Positions 50,001-58,451 of a DNA stretch of 64,000 nt are shown here, piece by piece; position 1 is the stretch's first letter; each line of letters starts with the position of its first letter. Source of the DNA: Larimichthys crocea (Eukaryota > Chordata > Actinopteri > Sciaenidae); assembly GCF_000972845.2 (NCBI RefSeq), contig NC_040032.1, forward strand, positions 13,834,002 to 13,898,001, written 5' to 3'. The notes below the pieces were generated by a model, which was not told where the DNA came from, searched no databases, and saw nothing but the letters and a program-made list of their open reading frames with translations. The position numbers and the translations under genes are program-made.

Positions 50001-53000
50001 TAACAGACAATTTGCATATAATGCATTTAAACAACTTTCTTCAACATATCCCCTAATGAGTAGCCAGTATGTCCCCAATCTTGATGTCACCTCTCTGACC
50101 TGTCCCTGGCCCCATTTTATTCTGGAATTCCTCTATTCATACCCTGCCAGTCTTAGTATTACAGCAATAAAGAGAAGTGCCCTCAAGACATGTAATAAAT
50201 AGGAACAAACATTGTATAAGTTAAAAACATCTAAATAGCAGTGTAACCCAAATTTTTATAACAATATCAAACCCCAAATTGTTCCTGAATGTGTGCGAAT
50301 GACTCAGCAGATGAGCAATCGACACCTTGCATGGTAGCCAATGCGTCGGTGTATGAATGGATGAATGTGATGTGTAAAAGCACCATGAGTGCTTGACTAG
50401 AAAGGCGCTATATCGGCGCTTGTTTTTGACCATACATCCACAGATGTGTTACACCTACACACACACACACACACAGCACAATTATGACCCTGTGACCCTC
50501 TTATGATTTCAGGGTCAACCACCTGCACTATCAGCCTGACGAGTACGGAGAGGATCCTGAACTGGTTGGCTATGAAGATGGAGACTATGACCACGATTAC
50601 CACAGCGACAACAGGTGAAGCACATATTAACACTCACTGTATAATAGTGACACATTGACCAGCACTGACCCTTTTAAACTGTCCAGCTGTTACCTCCGTC
50701 ACAAGGCCTGTGCATGTTTCCTGTGATAATATCCACAGACAGTTCTCTCTGCTTGTGTTAAAGAAAATATTAAGTGTAATTTCCTGTTTCCACTGTAAGA
50801 TATATCACATGAATATTGTGTTTAACGGCTGGAATGAATTACGGAAATGAGAAAACAGACCCTGAATCACCTTGTTATCGATATAACAGCAAATAACTAT
50901 AATCGGAAAACAAGCGAAAAAGAAAATTCTTATAATAACAATCACTTGTGAATTATTTCTGCCTTTCCAACTCTCGACCTTGCTCTTGATCCCGCTTGTC
51001 CCTCTCGTTCTCTTGCTCTGTGGCCAATTCAGAGTGAAGAGGAAATCAAGCAGCTCTCCATCCCCTCGTCCAAAGAAAAGGAAGAAGAAGAAATCTGGCC
51101 GCCGAAGGAGTCGGTGAGTGGAAACAGCTTTTTCACTGATGAAGTGCTTTCGATTTTTCTCCCCTTTTTTTTTTCCTTTGCCTTTATTTTTTGCCACGTT
51201 GACAGAATAATTACACTGTGGTTTTGTGAAGTGGGATTCCAATTATTTTGGCGTGAATATTGCGAACGAGCCGTCAGATACTGGGATGGTGGCGAGAGGG
51301 TCATTAGCAGAAGTCTCATCTTCCACTTTCTTTTGACAAGGTCAGCAAAAAAGAAAGAGACAGAGAGAGACAGGAAATGTGCATTGGCACTAAAGAGGAA
51401 AGAGGATGAGAAGAGAAAGGCAGAGGCATGAATAGAGCCGGTGACAAAGACATAGCCTCTGTGAGAATAATCAGCTGAGGCTATTATAGGATGACACCTT
51501 TGCCAACAATGACCCCATCTGAGGTTTAATGTTATATCACAAAATGATGAGTGAAAAAGCCCCAATTCAACGGAAATCTGAGGCTCATTTCTCTCACGGC
51601 ATGCAAATGTTTCTCATCTCTCTCTCTCTCCATCAAAAGGTTTGGCAGCTCCTCACCCACTCACAGAGAGAAGAAGAAAAAGAGTGGGAAGAAACACAAG
51701 CGAGACAGGTGAGTGTGTACAAACTGTGAGTGTGTGCCATCAGAGACATGTCATCACAGGAACAAGACTCTGACTTTTCAAGAGATTGTCAACAGTCGCT
51801 CTCAAAGAGACGAGTGTGAAGTGAAGATAAGACGTGAAAAGGAAGGAAGGGAGAGAGGAAAGGAGGGCAGACGGAAGTAAAGACACGATTCAAAGAAGAG
51901 TGGCTGGAAGAAAACAGACGGGAGGAGTGAGATCGGAAGCAAGAAAGGAAGAAAGATGGGAGGAAAAAGGAAGATCAAAACAGAAGAGAAAAAGACAAGA
52001 TGAAAAGGAAGGGAAGGAATTAAAGAGACAGAAAGGGATGGAGTGGAGATTAAGATAGGAAGAAGAGGGAAGTGAAAGGGGGAAAGAGGAAAGACCAGAA
52101 GAAAAAAGGAAGGGAGAGAGGAAAGGCTAAGATGGGAAGAAAGAGGAAAGAAGGAAAGACAAGAAAAAGAAAAGGAAGCAGGAAAGACTAGAAGGAAAGG
52201 AAAGGGAATAAGGGAAGGAAGGGGAGCAGAAGGAAAAGGAAAGAGAGAAACGAGATAGGAAGCAAGAAAGGAAGAAAGATGGGAAGAAAAAAGAAGGTGA
52301 AAACAAAAAAAAGACGGACAGGAAGGAAAGCAAAAAAGACATGATTCAAGGAAGATGAGAGTGAAGGGAAGCAAAGAAATAAGGGAGAAAGACATAAAGA
52401 AAAAGAAAGAGAAGGAAGAGATAAGTTAGAAAAGAGCAGTGAAAATGGAAAGGAGGAAAGACGAAGAAAAAAGGAAAGGAAGAAGGAAAAACATGACAGC
52501 GAAGGGATGGAGAAAAGACTAGATGGAAGGTAAAGGGATTGAGGGAAGACAGGAAGTAAAAAAAAGAAAGCAATAAAGACGTGATTTAAAGAAGAGAAGA
52601 AAGAAAAAAACTAATTGGAAGCGAGCAAAGGAAGAAAATAGAAGGAGGAAGGAAGGGAAGAAATATTGGAGTCAGACGGGTAGAAAAAGAAAGCGAGGAA
52701 ACATAAACGATGAAAGGAAGAGAGGAAAGACAATAAGAAGAAAGGAAGAAAGAGCTCATCACGAGACACTTGTGCGATGCCCTGGGATATCATAATGACA
52801 ATAACCAATCGCAGAGTGTCCTCCTCCTCCAGTTTCTCTCTCGCCGTGCGCCGCTGTGAGGCTAAATGTGTTGCTCTAATAACCCGGCCTGTACGGGGGC
52901 GCAAGAAACACAAGAAAAATGAGCCTCTCACCAAAGAGCTGAGCATCACTGCACTGCCCCGCTCTTGTTTCCCGCCTCCCATCCATCCACGCACATCCAA

Positions 53001-55385
53001 AGTCCTCTCTCCTCACCCACACACACACACACACACACACCTCCCTCGCAGCCACGCACCAAAGCTGCTCTGCATTGCAGGTACTGTTGATATATGAATA
53101 ATGTATAAATGAGGCGGGGGGAGCACAGGGTTCCTCCCCAGAGTGGCCAGCCTCTGTCAATGCCAGTTTTTAAGGTGTGCATTGAGAGAGGAGATTACTT
53201 TGAAGTCGTCCTGCTTGTTTGCAATCTACAACTTAAAAACAACATATACTATCCACGTCCGGAGAAGAGGAGAATAATGAGCTCTGCAGAATAACACCAC
53301 TATACAGTAGTCCATGGGAAACATGGGCCCACAGCTCTGAGTCACATATCAGCCACATACATTACTGTGACAGCTTTATTACTCCCCTTTCCGAGAACCG
53401 TCACACTTTGTGCCGGCACTCCCTCCCACTCCGCTGCATGCTGTAGGTGTGTAAAACAGCAGAGGAGATGTAGGGCTCTTCAGGAAAATACCAACAGCTC
53501 TCGCAGACCGGCCTGACTAATCACCATGGAAACTGCAATGAGGGTGAAAGTGATATTGGAGGTGATGTGTCGGTCGAACGCTGATGACTGAGGAATGGCC
53601 AGCCTCCCCATCGTTACAGGCTACTGTAGGCGGTTAAAGGGAAACTGAACCTCGGTTTAATATTCCTGCTTCGTCTTCTACAGCCAGGAATGAAATGGAA
53701 AAAAATAAAATAAGCGCGACATCGGGCACCTGTTAGAATAGAAACTGGAAAAGCCTGCTCACATATGGATGAGCGTGCATGATTCAGATTGGTTAGCAAG
53801 GGAGGGAGCTCACGTGCACGTCATTTAAGATTCAACATAGATCCTCCTGCTGCTGTCACGCGAACATGGCGCCTCTTTATGTGTCAACACAACACAGACG
53901 TCCTGAACTAAAAAGGGTCAAAGTCATCTCCACTGGTCAAAACTTTTCTATGACACCGTGGTGGCATGCAGACAGAAAAAAGACTTAAACTGGTCAAGAG
54001 GTCCAGCTCTGTCCTGGACTGTCCTCTAAACTCCACAGAGGAAGTTGGGGAGAGGAGGAAGTTCACCTCCTGCATCAAACAGCTCCTTCAACAACAGACT
54101 GCTACTCCCACCATGTACTCCAACAGCTGTCAGACTCTTTAACACCAGCATGACTTCAGGAGTTTCTTCTATAAATTTCTTCCCAGTGTGGGATCATTAA
54201 AGTCTATCGTATTATATTGTATCATACACATCGTATCCTATATGAGTGCTGCTAAATGACTCTCATGTGCACGGGGGAACTTGCACACTTTCTGTAGTTT
54301 CAATATCCTTTGGAGGTGACATAAACACATGTGGCACACACACAGACTAATGACAGCAAAGACTAGATTTTGGGTCCAGCCTCCAGCCCCCAAAAAAAAA
54401 AAACTACCTCTGATGTCCTAGAATTTATTTCAAGAAGCAGGTTTTAGTAATTCCCAGAACCCCCCAACCCCTCCTTCAAATGTGGAGCACGGACCGATGG
54501 TAAAAATACCTTTTCTGAATAAAAGGTAAATCTTAAATAGAAAAGTTAACCAGATCAGTCTGTAAATGTGCTTCTTGGAACAGGCCCCTGGATACATGCA
54601 GATGAATTATTCATCCTATGTGATGTAGCAGTCGTCATTATAATGATTGCGGCTAACCCTAACCCCCCCCTTTTTTTTTCTTTATCTTTATAGATCCGCG
54701 TCTGGCTCCAGGAAAAAGAGAAGATACAGGTGTGTATGAAACCAGAGCATCACGACACCGTGTGTGTTAACAAGATCGGGCGCACATCAAAAGCAAATGA
54801 GTTTTCTTGTGTGTGTTGTCATTTGCCATTCCTGCCTATTGATTATACGGTTTGTTCAAAACACAATGCAATCCATATGGGGTGAGTGGTGCACTGAGTT
54901 TTCCTTATTACATGCTTCGGAAGTACACGGCTTCATTATCTTACCTATGACGTGTGTTTCAGATCGGGCAGCCCAAAGAACAAACACAAAGACAAGAACA
55001 AACAGAAAAAGAGGTGAGAGGCACCGAGTCTGTACGTCTGCTTATGACAGTGAAGCTCCACATTCATTATCAGGACCATTTCATGCACGTAAACAGTACG
55101 CAGTGTGTAAGAAGAAGTGGGCCACAGTTTGTCCTCTGCACACAGTAAAACAAACAATGGCTGCAATAGGAATCACGTTCAGTCTCTCATAAATTTATAT
55201 TGGTACTTTACACCCATTATCTCAGACTCAGACTCACAGAGAATGTTAATGAGCGTAAAGCACATCTCCTCGACACACTTACATATATTTCACCCCGTCT
55301 TGATTAGAATATATATTGAACGTGTTTGGCAGTGCATGAACTGTTTCACATATCGTGAGACAGACTACTGAGCTCGCTGTGTGGC

Positions 55386-55416
<31 letters not shown>

Positions 55417-55451
55417 CCTTTGTGATGTGTGTATGTACATACACATGGCTT

Positions 55452-55498
<47 letters not shown>

Positions 55499-55643
55499 TT
55501 CGTCCATTTCTTGTCATGCGTCAGGTCCCCTGGTGAGACACCCAGCAGGAGTTCACAGCGTCAAGGCAGCTGCTGTAGCTCCCGTAGCGCCTCCCTGTCC
55601 TCCACTCGGAGCACCTCCAAATCTCCTGCCAGGTAGACACCTC

Positions 55644-55684
<41 letters not shown>

Positions 55685-57417
55685 AGAAACACACATCACT
55701 CATATTGTTGCCCCGGTGTCAGCCTCTCTCTCATTTAGTCTCGGCCCTCGGGGGATAGATTAGGATACAAATGGGGCTCCGTGTCGCCTGTCTTATAATA
55801 AACCTCACATTAAGAGGTTGTGATCTCTCACAATGCACTCTCTACTTCATTTGTGGTGAAACTGTTGTTATTGGGGGATCTTATCTTCTCTTAAAAAGGC
55901 CAAATGTAATGTATTTTTGAGTTTAAATTGTAAAACTTTGTGCCTTTTTAGGGCAAATAAGAGCATAAAGGGGTGAACAAAGCCAGCAGCAGAGCTGAGT
56001 TGATTATTTCAAGATGTATTAGGCATTGTGATATATATTTAACTAAACTTTCTGGGCCAAACTTTGAAGGGATTGATCTAAAGAGTGCGAAAAAAACAAG
56101 ACACATTCATCAAGCATCTCACTGCTGCTAAGAACAAAGAGTAAGATCAGAAATCGATGCAGCAGTACCGGAGATATTGTCTGTTTTTATTCCACAAATC
56201 CTCCTTCTTTGGTGCCTGATAGACCAGATAGATTTGGTTGTGTTATGCCCGTTGTGACTAATGTAGCCTTGAGTTGTTAGCCTTGAGCAGCGATGAGGAG
56301 CGAACTCCAACATGCCGACATTAAATTAACATGACACGGCGACAAAACAACTTTTTTTTTTCTCCACACATGCGGTGTTATTCCTCAGCACAGGTAAACA
56401 GACTTTGTTGTGTAAAATCAGAATTCCTCTTTTGAAGTCGATCACATAAATATAAAGTAATGTATGCTCAGAGCAGGAGCAGCCAATCAGAAACAAGGAT
56501 GAACCCTCCACCTGCTCCATTGTTCATTATTTTAAAAAAAAACTAAAAAAAACAATACTCTACTCTGTAAAGCTGCCATTTAAATAAAAAAAAGAAAGGG
56601 CCAGCAGCTATTAAAATTATTACAATCTATTTCATATAAACATTGAAATAGTGATGAAATAATAGGAAATAGGAGAACACTTCCCGCAGCAGAGACTTTC
56701 TCACCTGCGTTACAGAACAAATCCAAAGTCTTCAGAGCGGTGACACTGTCGCACAAATATAATGTCCTGAAATGTTTTTAAAACACTCTCTTCTTGCTAC
56801 ATAGTAACTCAATATTACTCCGGCTGGTTTAACTGTTTCAGGAAAGGCGCGTCCATGACGTGAGGGGCATCTTTCACGCCGCCGTTTGAATTAAAAAAAA
56901 CTCCCAGAGGTGCTGAGATCTCTGACCTAGTTCGAGAGGTGCAGACAATGAAGATGAGCGGATGATCGTGATTGCAAACAAAATCAATGCAGCTTTATTT
57001 GTGTTCTCTGCAGCTCGGATAAATGTCACCACTCTGTTATGGAGAAATGATTAATCATAACCAATTATAATTAGTAGAATTGCTCCAGAACACGTTTCAG
57101 GTGTGTGTTCACCTGTCTCTGTACTCTTAACCAACTTAAGATCTCTCTTTAATTCAAACAGTTTAAGTCAAAAAACTTTTATCTGAAGTCGAGGTGTTCC
57201 CCTGGTGTGCTGTGCTTTAACTTAGTCCGTTTCTTCGTGGCTCTGCTCTTCCAGACTGAACTCCAAGCACAAGATGGACGGACAAAAGGCGTCCAGCACC
57301 CCGATGTCCCCGGGCCCCAATGCTCCCGCTGCGTGGCACAACGGGGACCACACCCAGCGAAGCCGCAACGGCAAGGCCGGCAGACTCAACCACTCCGAGG
57401 GCGAGAAAGGGCACGAT
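32393..57417 (+). CDS. srrm3: srrm3 (serine/arginine repetitive matrix 3), 5' coding part; nine exons, 3' end outside the window
   Basis: Joined segments 32393-32727, 42023-42124, 50513-50614, 51033-51113, 51640-51708, 54694-54729, 54963-55013, 55525-55632 and 57255-57417 give one open frame of 1047 nt (349 codons), with AG/GT at every junction. Domains in order: N-terminus MYDAARVPSPKDGANG; Glu18 run (residues 54-71); cwf21 domain (about 82-135, core HREILDHERKRRVELK); acidic Asp/Tyr-rich segment (about 147-180); Lys/Arg/Ser blocks (about 181-260); Ser/Arg-rich block (about 260-295); Asn/Gly/His-rich segment (295-349). SRRM3 is a nuclear splicing co-factor, mainly neural and endocrine, that promotes microexon inclusion with SRRM4; cwf21 proteins contact the spliceosome core around Prp8. 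SRRM4 lacks a cwf21 domain, and SRRM2 lacks this order of small basic blocks, so SRRM3 fits best. The family's C-terminal eMIC domain is not seen. The start is inferred from family alignment because no in-frame stop precedes it in the exon. Confidence 0.9.
34962..35001. repeat. (CA)n microsatellite in intron 1
   Basis: CACACACG followed by about 16 CA units. Confidence 0.92.
39895..40090. repeat. degenerate GGGATGA minisatellite
   Basis: Repeated AGGGATTG / AGGGATGA / GGGATGAGAG units with variable spacing, strongly G/A-rich on the + strand. Confidence 0.75.
40325..40598. repeat. fold-back element family, copy 2 (one arm plus end)
   Basis: Shares the run ATATGAAGCTACAGCGAGCA ... AAACAGGGGGAG ... 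CAGCCTGGCTCTG ... CCAGCACCTCTTAA with the family at 12885, and ends AAAATGTCGAACTGCTCCTT. Lies in srrm3 intron 1. Confidence 0.7.
42023..42124 (+). CDS. srrm3: srrm3 coding exon 2 (second half of cwf21 domain)
   Basis: This 102-nt exon is bounded by CATCCTCAG (ending 42022) and GTAAGT (42125), phase 2 at both ends. It reads YTEEEIRQKVSTFRQMLMDK followed by EGVITREGSHTQPV. It joins exon 1 exactly inside the cwf21 domain, completing a Gly codon and giving the family pattern EEQGY-EEEIRQKV-TFRQML. Mammalian SRRM3 has nearly the same residues here, which makes this the strongest single piece of evidence for gene identity. It lies 9.3 kb after exon 1. Confidence 0.93.
42393..42609 (-). repeat. dispersed repeat, copy 2 (internally deleted)
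   Basis: Reverse-complement relative of 6378-6750. For example, AGGATTTTGTGGGCGGTCCT and GGGTGGCTCGATGACACGCT are the complements of that copy's right part. About 150 bp of the centre is missing. Confidence 0.75.
43404..43655 (-). mobile_element. LINE fragment, reverse transcriptase C-terminus
   Basis: The minus strand reads PHWLPAEFRIDFKMLLIIFR, very close to the LHWLPVEFRIDFKMLLITFK signature of L2/CR1-like fish LINEs. It then continues with decayed frames. Lies in srrm3 intron 2, antisense to the gene. Confidence 0.75.
44640..44965. repeat. interspersed teleost repeat
   Basis: AAAATAAAGATTTTGATTTC looks like a retroelement tail. 44740-44960 contains GGACCCAAATGCAGGCAG followed by an A-rich run of AAACA units, a stretch I recognise from many fish genomes. 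Element class uncertain. Confidence 0.5.
46369..46700. repeat. AT-rich dispersed repeat
   Basis: Begins CACTGTAAAAAATCATACAT and contains repeated TTTTCTGTTTTTTTT and TGTACA-AAAT motifs. The CACTGTAAAAAA start is common in fish AT-rich elements. Class unknown. Confidence 0.4.
47949..47984. repeat. (GT)n microsatellite in intron 2
   Basis: GT units broken by CT and GG. Confidence 0.9.
49020..49132 (+). repeat. same dispersed family, copy 2
   Basis: ATGTCATGAAATTTGTGTCT CCAGAGGAT, then TAGTGATCCCCTGACCGGCC and CTAGCACCACCAGCAGGATG, a well-known fish repeat segment. Confidence 0.65.
49137..49435 (-). mobile_element. LINE 3' end, antisense to srrm3
   Basis: The minus strand gives LPSGRRYDPPKCRT, then (after a frameshift) KYKNSFLPAAIGLLNTSMR, the C-terminal signature of a fish LINE. 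It is followed by a 3' tail ending in GGGATAATAAAGATACC. The tail lies at the left edge, so this is a 3' end. Confidence 0.72.
49672..50425 (+). mobile_element. tRNA-derived SINE split by an LTR insertion
   Basis: The left part (49672-49787) has A-box-like TGGAGGTAGAGCAGG and B-box GTGGTTCGATTCC, then TGTCCCTCGGCAAGATACC. The right part (50264-50425) resumes with AAACCCCAAATTGTTCCTGA, AAAAGCACCATGAGTGCTTG and GAAAGGCGCTATATCGGCGC. Joined, they form the same SINE body as at 18368-18615. Confidence 0.8.
49788..50263. mobile_element. solo LTR (476 bp) inserted in a SINE
   Basis: Begins TGTTAT and ends ATAACA (perfect 6-bp inverted ends, TG...CA). It is flanked by ATACC on the left and ATATC on the right, a 5-bp target duplication with one change. 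It contains AATAAA near 50166. No coding sequence. The SINE reads continuously across the site once the element is removed. Confidence 0.78.
50454..50476. repeat. srrm3: (CA)n run just upstream of exon 3
   Basis: About 11 CA units, ending 36 nt before the exon. CA runs bind hnRNP L in vertebrates, so it may affect exon choice. Confidence 0.9.
50513..50614 (+). CDS. srrm3: srrm3 coding exon 3 (acidic Asp/Tyr/His segment)
   Basis: 102 nt, 3' splice site TGATTTCAG (ending 50512) and 5' splice site GTGAAG (50615), phase 2-2. It encodes VNHLHYQPDEYGEDPELVGY followed by EDGDYDHDYHSDN. Mammalian SRRM3 has an acidic segment at the same place (Asp-rich, between the cwf21 domain and the first basic block), but the residues are not well conserved. 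Identity therefore rests on position, phase and composition. A CA repeat lies 36-58 nt upstream of the exon, close to the branch-point region. Confidence 0.85.
51033..51113 (+). CDS. srrm3: srrm3 coding exon 4 (first Lys/Arg/Ser block)
   Basis: 81 nt between GCCAATTCAG (ending 51032) and GTGAGT (51114), phase 2-2. It encodes VKRKSSSSPSPRPKKRKKKK followed by SGRRRS. The run PKKRKKKK looks like a classical nuclear localisation signal. It corresponds to the SSSSASPPPKKKKKKK stretch of mammalian SRRM3. The 418-nt intron before it is short compared with introns 1 and 2. Confidence 0.88.
51640..51708 (+). CDS. srrm3: srrm3 coding exon 5 (second Lys-rich block)
   Basis: 69 nt between a CT-rich tract ending ATCAAAAG (51639) and GTGAGT (51709), phase 2-2. 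It encodes FGSSSPTHREKKKKSGKKHK followed by RD. It matches the family pattern GSSSPL-KKKK-KKH-RDR. The 3' splice site has an unusual purine-rich AAAAG just before the exon. Intron 5, which follows, contains the long polypurine tract. Confidence 0.87.
51834..52755 (+). repeat. polypurine tract of about 0.9 kb in srrm3 intron 5
   Basis: Almost only A and G on the gene strand, built from GGAAGGAA, GAAAG and AAGAAAG words. Some longer units recur in altered form, for example GAAGCAAGAAAGGAAGAAAG at about 51938 and 52260, and AGAC-TGATT-AA-GAAGA at 51882, 52338 and 52578. Confidence 0.93.
53880..54235 (+). mobile_element. LINE 3' end, sense orientation, intron 5
   Basis: The plus strand reads KLVKRSSSVLDCPLNSTEEV GERRKF, matching the ...SSVLGCPLDS-EVVGERRM-AKL pattern of a fish LINE C-terminus. 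It then has a 3' tail GGATCATTAAAGTCTATCGT. The frame is broken. Confidence 0.7.
54694..54729 (+). CDS. srrm3: srrm3 coding exon 6, a 36-nt microexon
   Basis: This 36-nt exon adds SASGSRKKRRYR in frame (phase 2-2). It is flanked by a strong run of C and T ending TTTATAG (54693) and by a mid-strength GTGTGT (54730). The encoded residues match the mammalian SDSGSRRKRRHR, so this is a real conserved unit and not a chance open stretch. It is small enough to need help from splicing enhancers. Confidence 0.85.
54963..55013 (+). CDS. srrm3: srrm3 coding exon 7 (51 nt, Lys-rich)
   Basis: 51 nt between GTGTTTCAG (ending 54962) and GTGAGA (55014), phase 2-2. It encodes SGSPKNKHKDKNKQKK plus the split Arg codon. 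The family equivalent is the RSSKCKRKEKNKEKKR stretch. Intron 6 before it is only 233 nt, so the microexon and this exon are close neighbours. Confidence 0.86.
55386..55411 (+). repeat. (GT)13 in intron 7
   Basis: Pure GT run about 110 nt before exon 8. Confidence 0.95.
55454..55499 (+). repeat. srrm3: (TG)n beside the 3' splice site of exon 8
   Basis: About 22 TG units with one GG break, ending 25 nt before the exon. Confidence 0.95.
55525..55632 (+). CDS. srrm3: srrm3 coding exon 8 (Ser/Arg-rich block), probably alternative
   Basis: 108 nt, phase 2-2, encoding SPGETPSRSSQRQGSCCSSR followed by SASLSSTRSTSKSPA. It corresponds to the SPGRRSHRHSSGSSHSPS region. The 5' splice site GTAGAC (55633) is weak, with A at +5. 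The 3' splice site has a TG repeat in place of a clean pyrimidine tract, and a TGC at 55517-55519 just before CAG. A matching AC run begins 12 nt after the exon. These features suggest regulated inclusion; skipping would keep the frame. Confidence 0.85.
55645..55682 (+). repeat. srrm3: (AC)19 beside the 5' splice site of exon 8
   Basis: Pure run starting 12 nt after the exon. Complementary to the TG run upstream. Confidence 0.95.
57255..57417 (+). CDS. srrm3: srrm3 coding exon 9 (Asn/Gly/His-rich segment); last exon placed with confidence
   Basis: 163 nt after GCTCTTCCAG (ending 57254). It starts in phase 2 and is read to GAT before GTATGT at 57418, ending in phase 0. It encodes LNSKHKMDGQKASSTPMSPG, PNAPAAWHNGDHTQRSRNGK and AGRLNHSEGEKGHD. 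It loosely matches the mammalian stretch around WGSPQQNGGSRQRSGAHGG. The frame stays open past the proposed splice site into a CCCCTCCC-rich run, which reads as intron and not protein. The next exon, and the eMIC-coding exons, are not identified in the window. Confidence 0.78.
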
Positions 57418-57791
57418 GTATGTAATCTCCTCTATTTTGCTCTCACACCCCCCCCTCCCCTCCCCCCAACCTACCCCCTCTTACCCACTCCAACGGTATC
57501 TACCACAGTCTCTACAAATGAGTTTGATCTTGCTCTTTTGTGTTTGGTTGACATGAATTCTCATCTCCTTTTTGATATTGAAAGAATTTTTTTTTCCATT
57601 CTCTTATCAGTTATTCTTAGGTTGTAGGCCAGTTATTATTAACATTATTATTTCTGACGTGTATAAAAAAAAAACACTCCTGTGTGTACAACTTGCCGCT
57701 CCTGCTGCTTTGATTCTGGCTCTCTTTGACTCCTCTGCCATCTTGATTTTTTTTGTTTTGTTTGTTTGTTCCTGTTGTTTGCCGGTAACAG

Positions 57792-58010
57792 AGGGGAGGG
57801 AGCAAAGACAAGAAAGGTTCTAGTGTTTCTGTGCAAGCATACATCCTCTGAGTCGAAGCACACAACATTAGCATACCTGCACCTCGAATGGAAATATGAG
57901 CCATGCAGGCGCACAGTGTTTCCAAATGAATGAGCAAAAAGATGTGCCGTTTCTTCCAAGCGGGTGCCCACTAAGGAATAAGAAAAACAAAATAAAGTTG
58001 AGCCAGGGAC
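57792..58010 (+). other. srrm3: candidate alternative terminal exon of srrm3
   Basis: A T-rich tract (57745-57780) leads to TTTGCCGGTAACAG, so the exon would start at 57792. Spliced to exon 9 in phase 0, it adds RGGSKDKKGSSVSVQAYIL and then stops at TGA 57849-57851. An AATAAA follows at 57991-57996. The basic/Ser composition suits the protein, but the stretch is short and no homologue is recalled. If used, it makes an SRRM3 of about 368 residues without an eMIC domain. A TGC sits 9 nt before the AG. Confidence 0.33.
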
Positions 58011-58390
58011 AGGTATGTCTACTTCAAACATTTGCCCACCCCCGCACAGAGGTTCATGCCCGTGGAGAAATATCAAAGAAGAATGTGTCTATCTGCAATT
58101 ATAATATCTACGTTTTACTGCCGATAAAGTCTTAATTAGCCAACGTTGAGTCAAGAGTCATAATCAGACGTCTGATGGTGCTTTAATGTGATACCAATCT
58201 GCAATTCCTCCTTGAACTGACTAATCCAATTACTTAATGGAAAGTCTTAATCCAAGCATGCTGAAATGAACTGTTATAAAAAATGTGGCTATGAACAGCT
58301 GTTTGTGCTCGGCTGTACGGAAGATTTAAAACGCTAAAATGCTCCATGAAACAAACCAAACAAAGAAACAAAAAGAAACACAATACAGTG

Positions 58391-58407
58391 CTATATATAT
58401 ATATTCT

Positions 58408-58438
<31 letters not shown>

Positions 58439-58451
58439 AATATATATATTC
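58391..58451. repeat. (AT)n-rich microsatellite
   Basis: TATATATA runs broken by TTCT and AAATA. Confidence 0.9.

Larger units (their letters stand above)
42125..50512 (+). other. srrm3: srrm3 intron 2
   Basis: 8388 nt from GTAAGT to TTTCAG. Repeat-rich: an inverted copy of the 6.4-kb repeat, LINE fragments, a tail-type repeat at about 44700-44960, an AT-rich repeat at 46369-46700, and a SINE split by an LTR. No exon is evident. Confidence 0.8.

Noticed and set aside
51802..52395. Minus-strand open frame of 197 codons, rich in Phe, Ser, Leu and Pro
   Set aside because: It is the complement of the polypurine tract. Stop codons are simply rare in such sequence, and no domain is seen.
57418..57627. 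Reading through after exon 9 into VCNLLYFALTPPPPLPP...
   Set aside because: A good GTATGT splice site starts there, and the continuation is a CCCC/CTCC run, unlike the protein.
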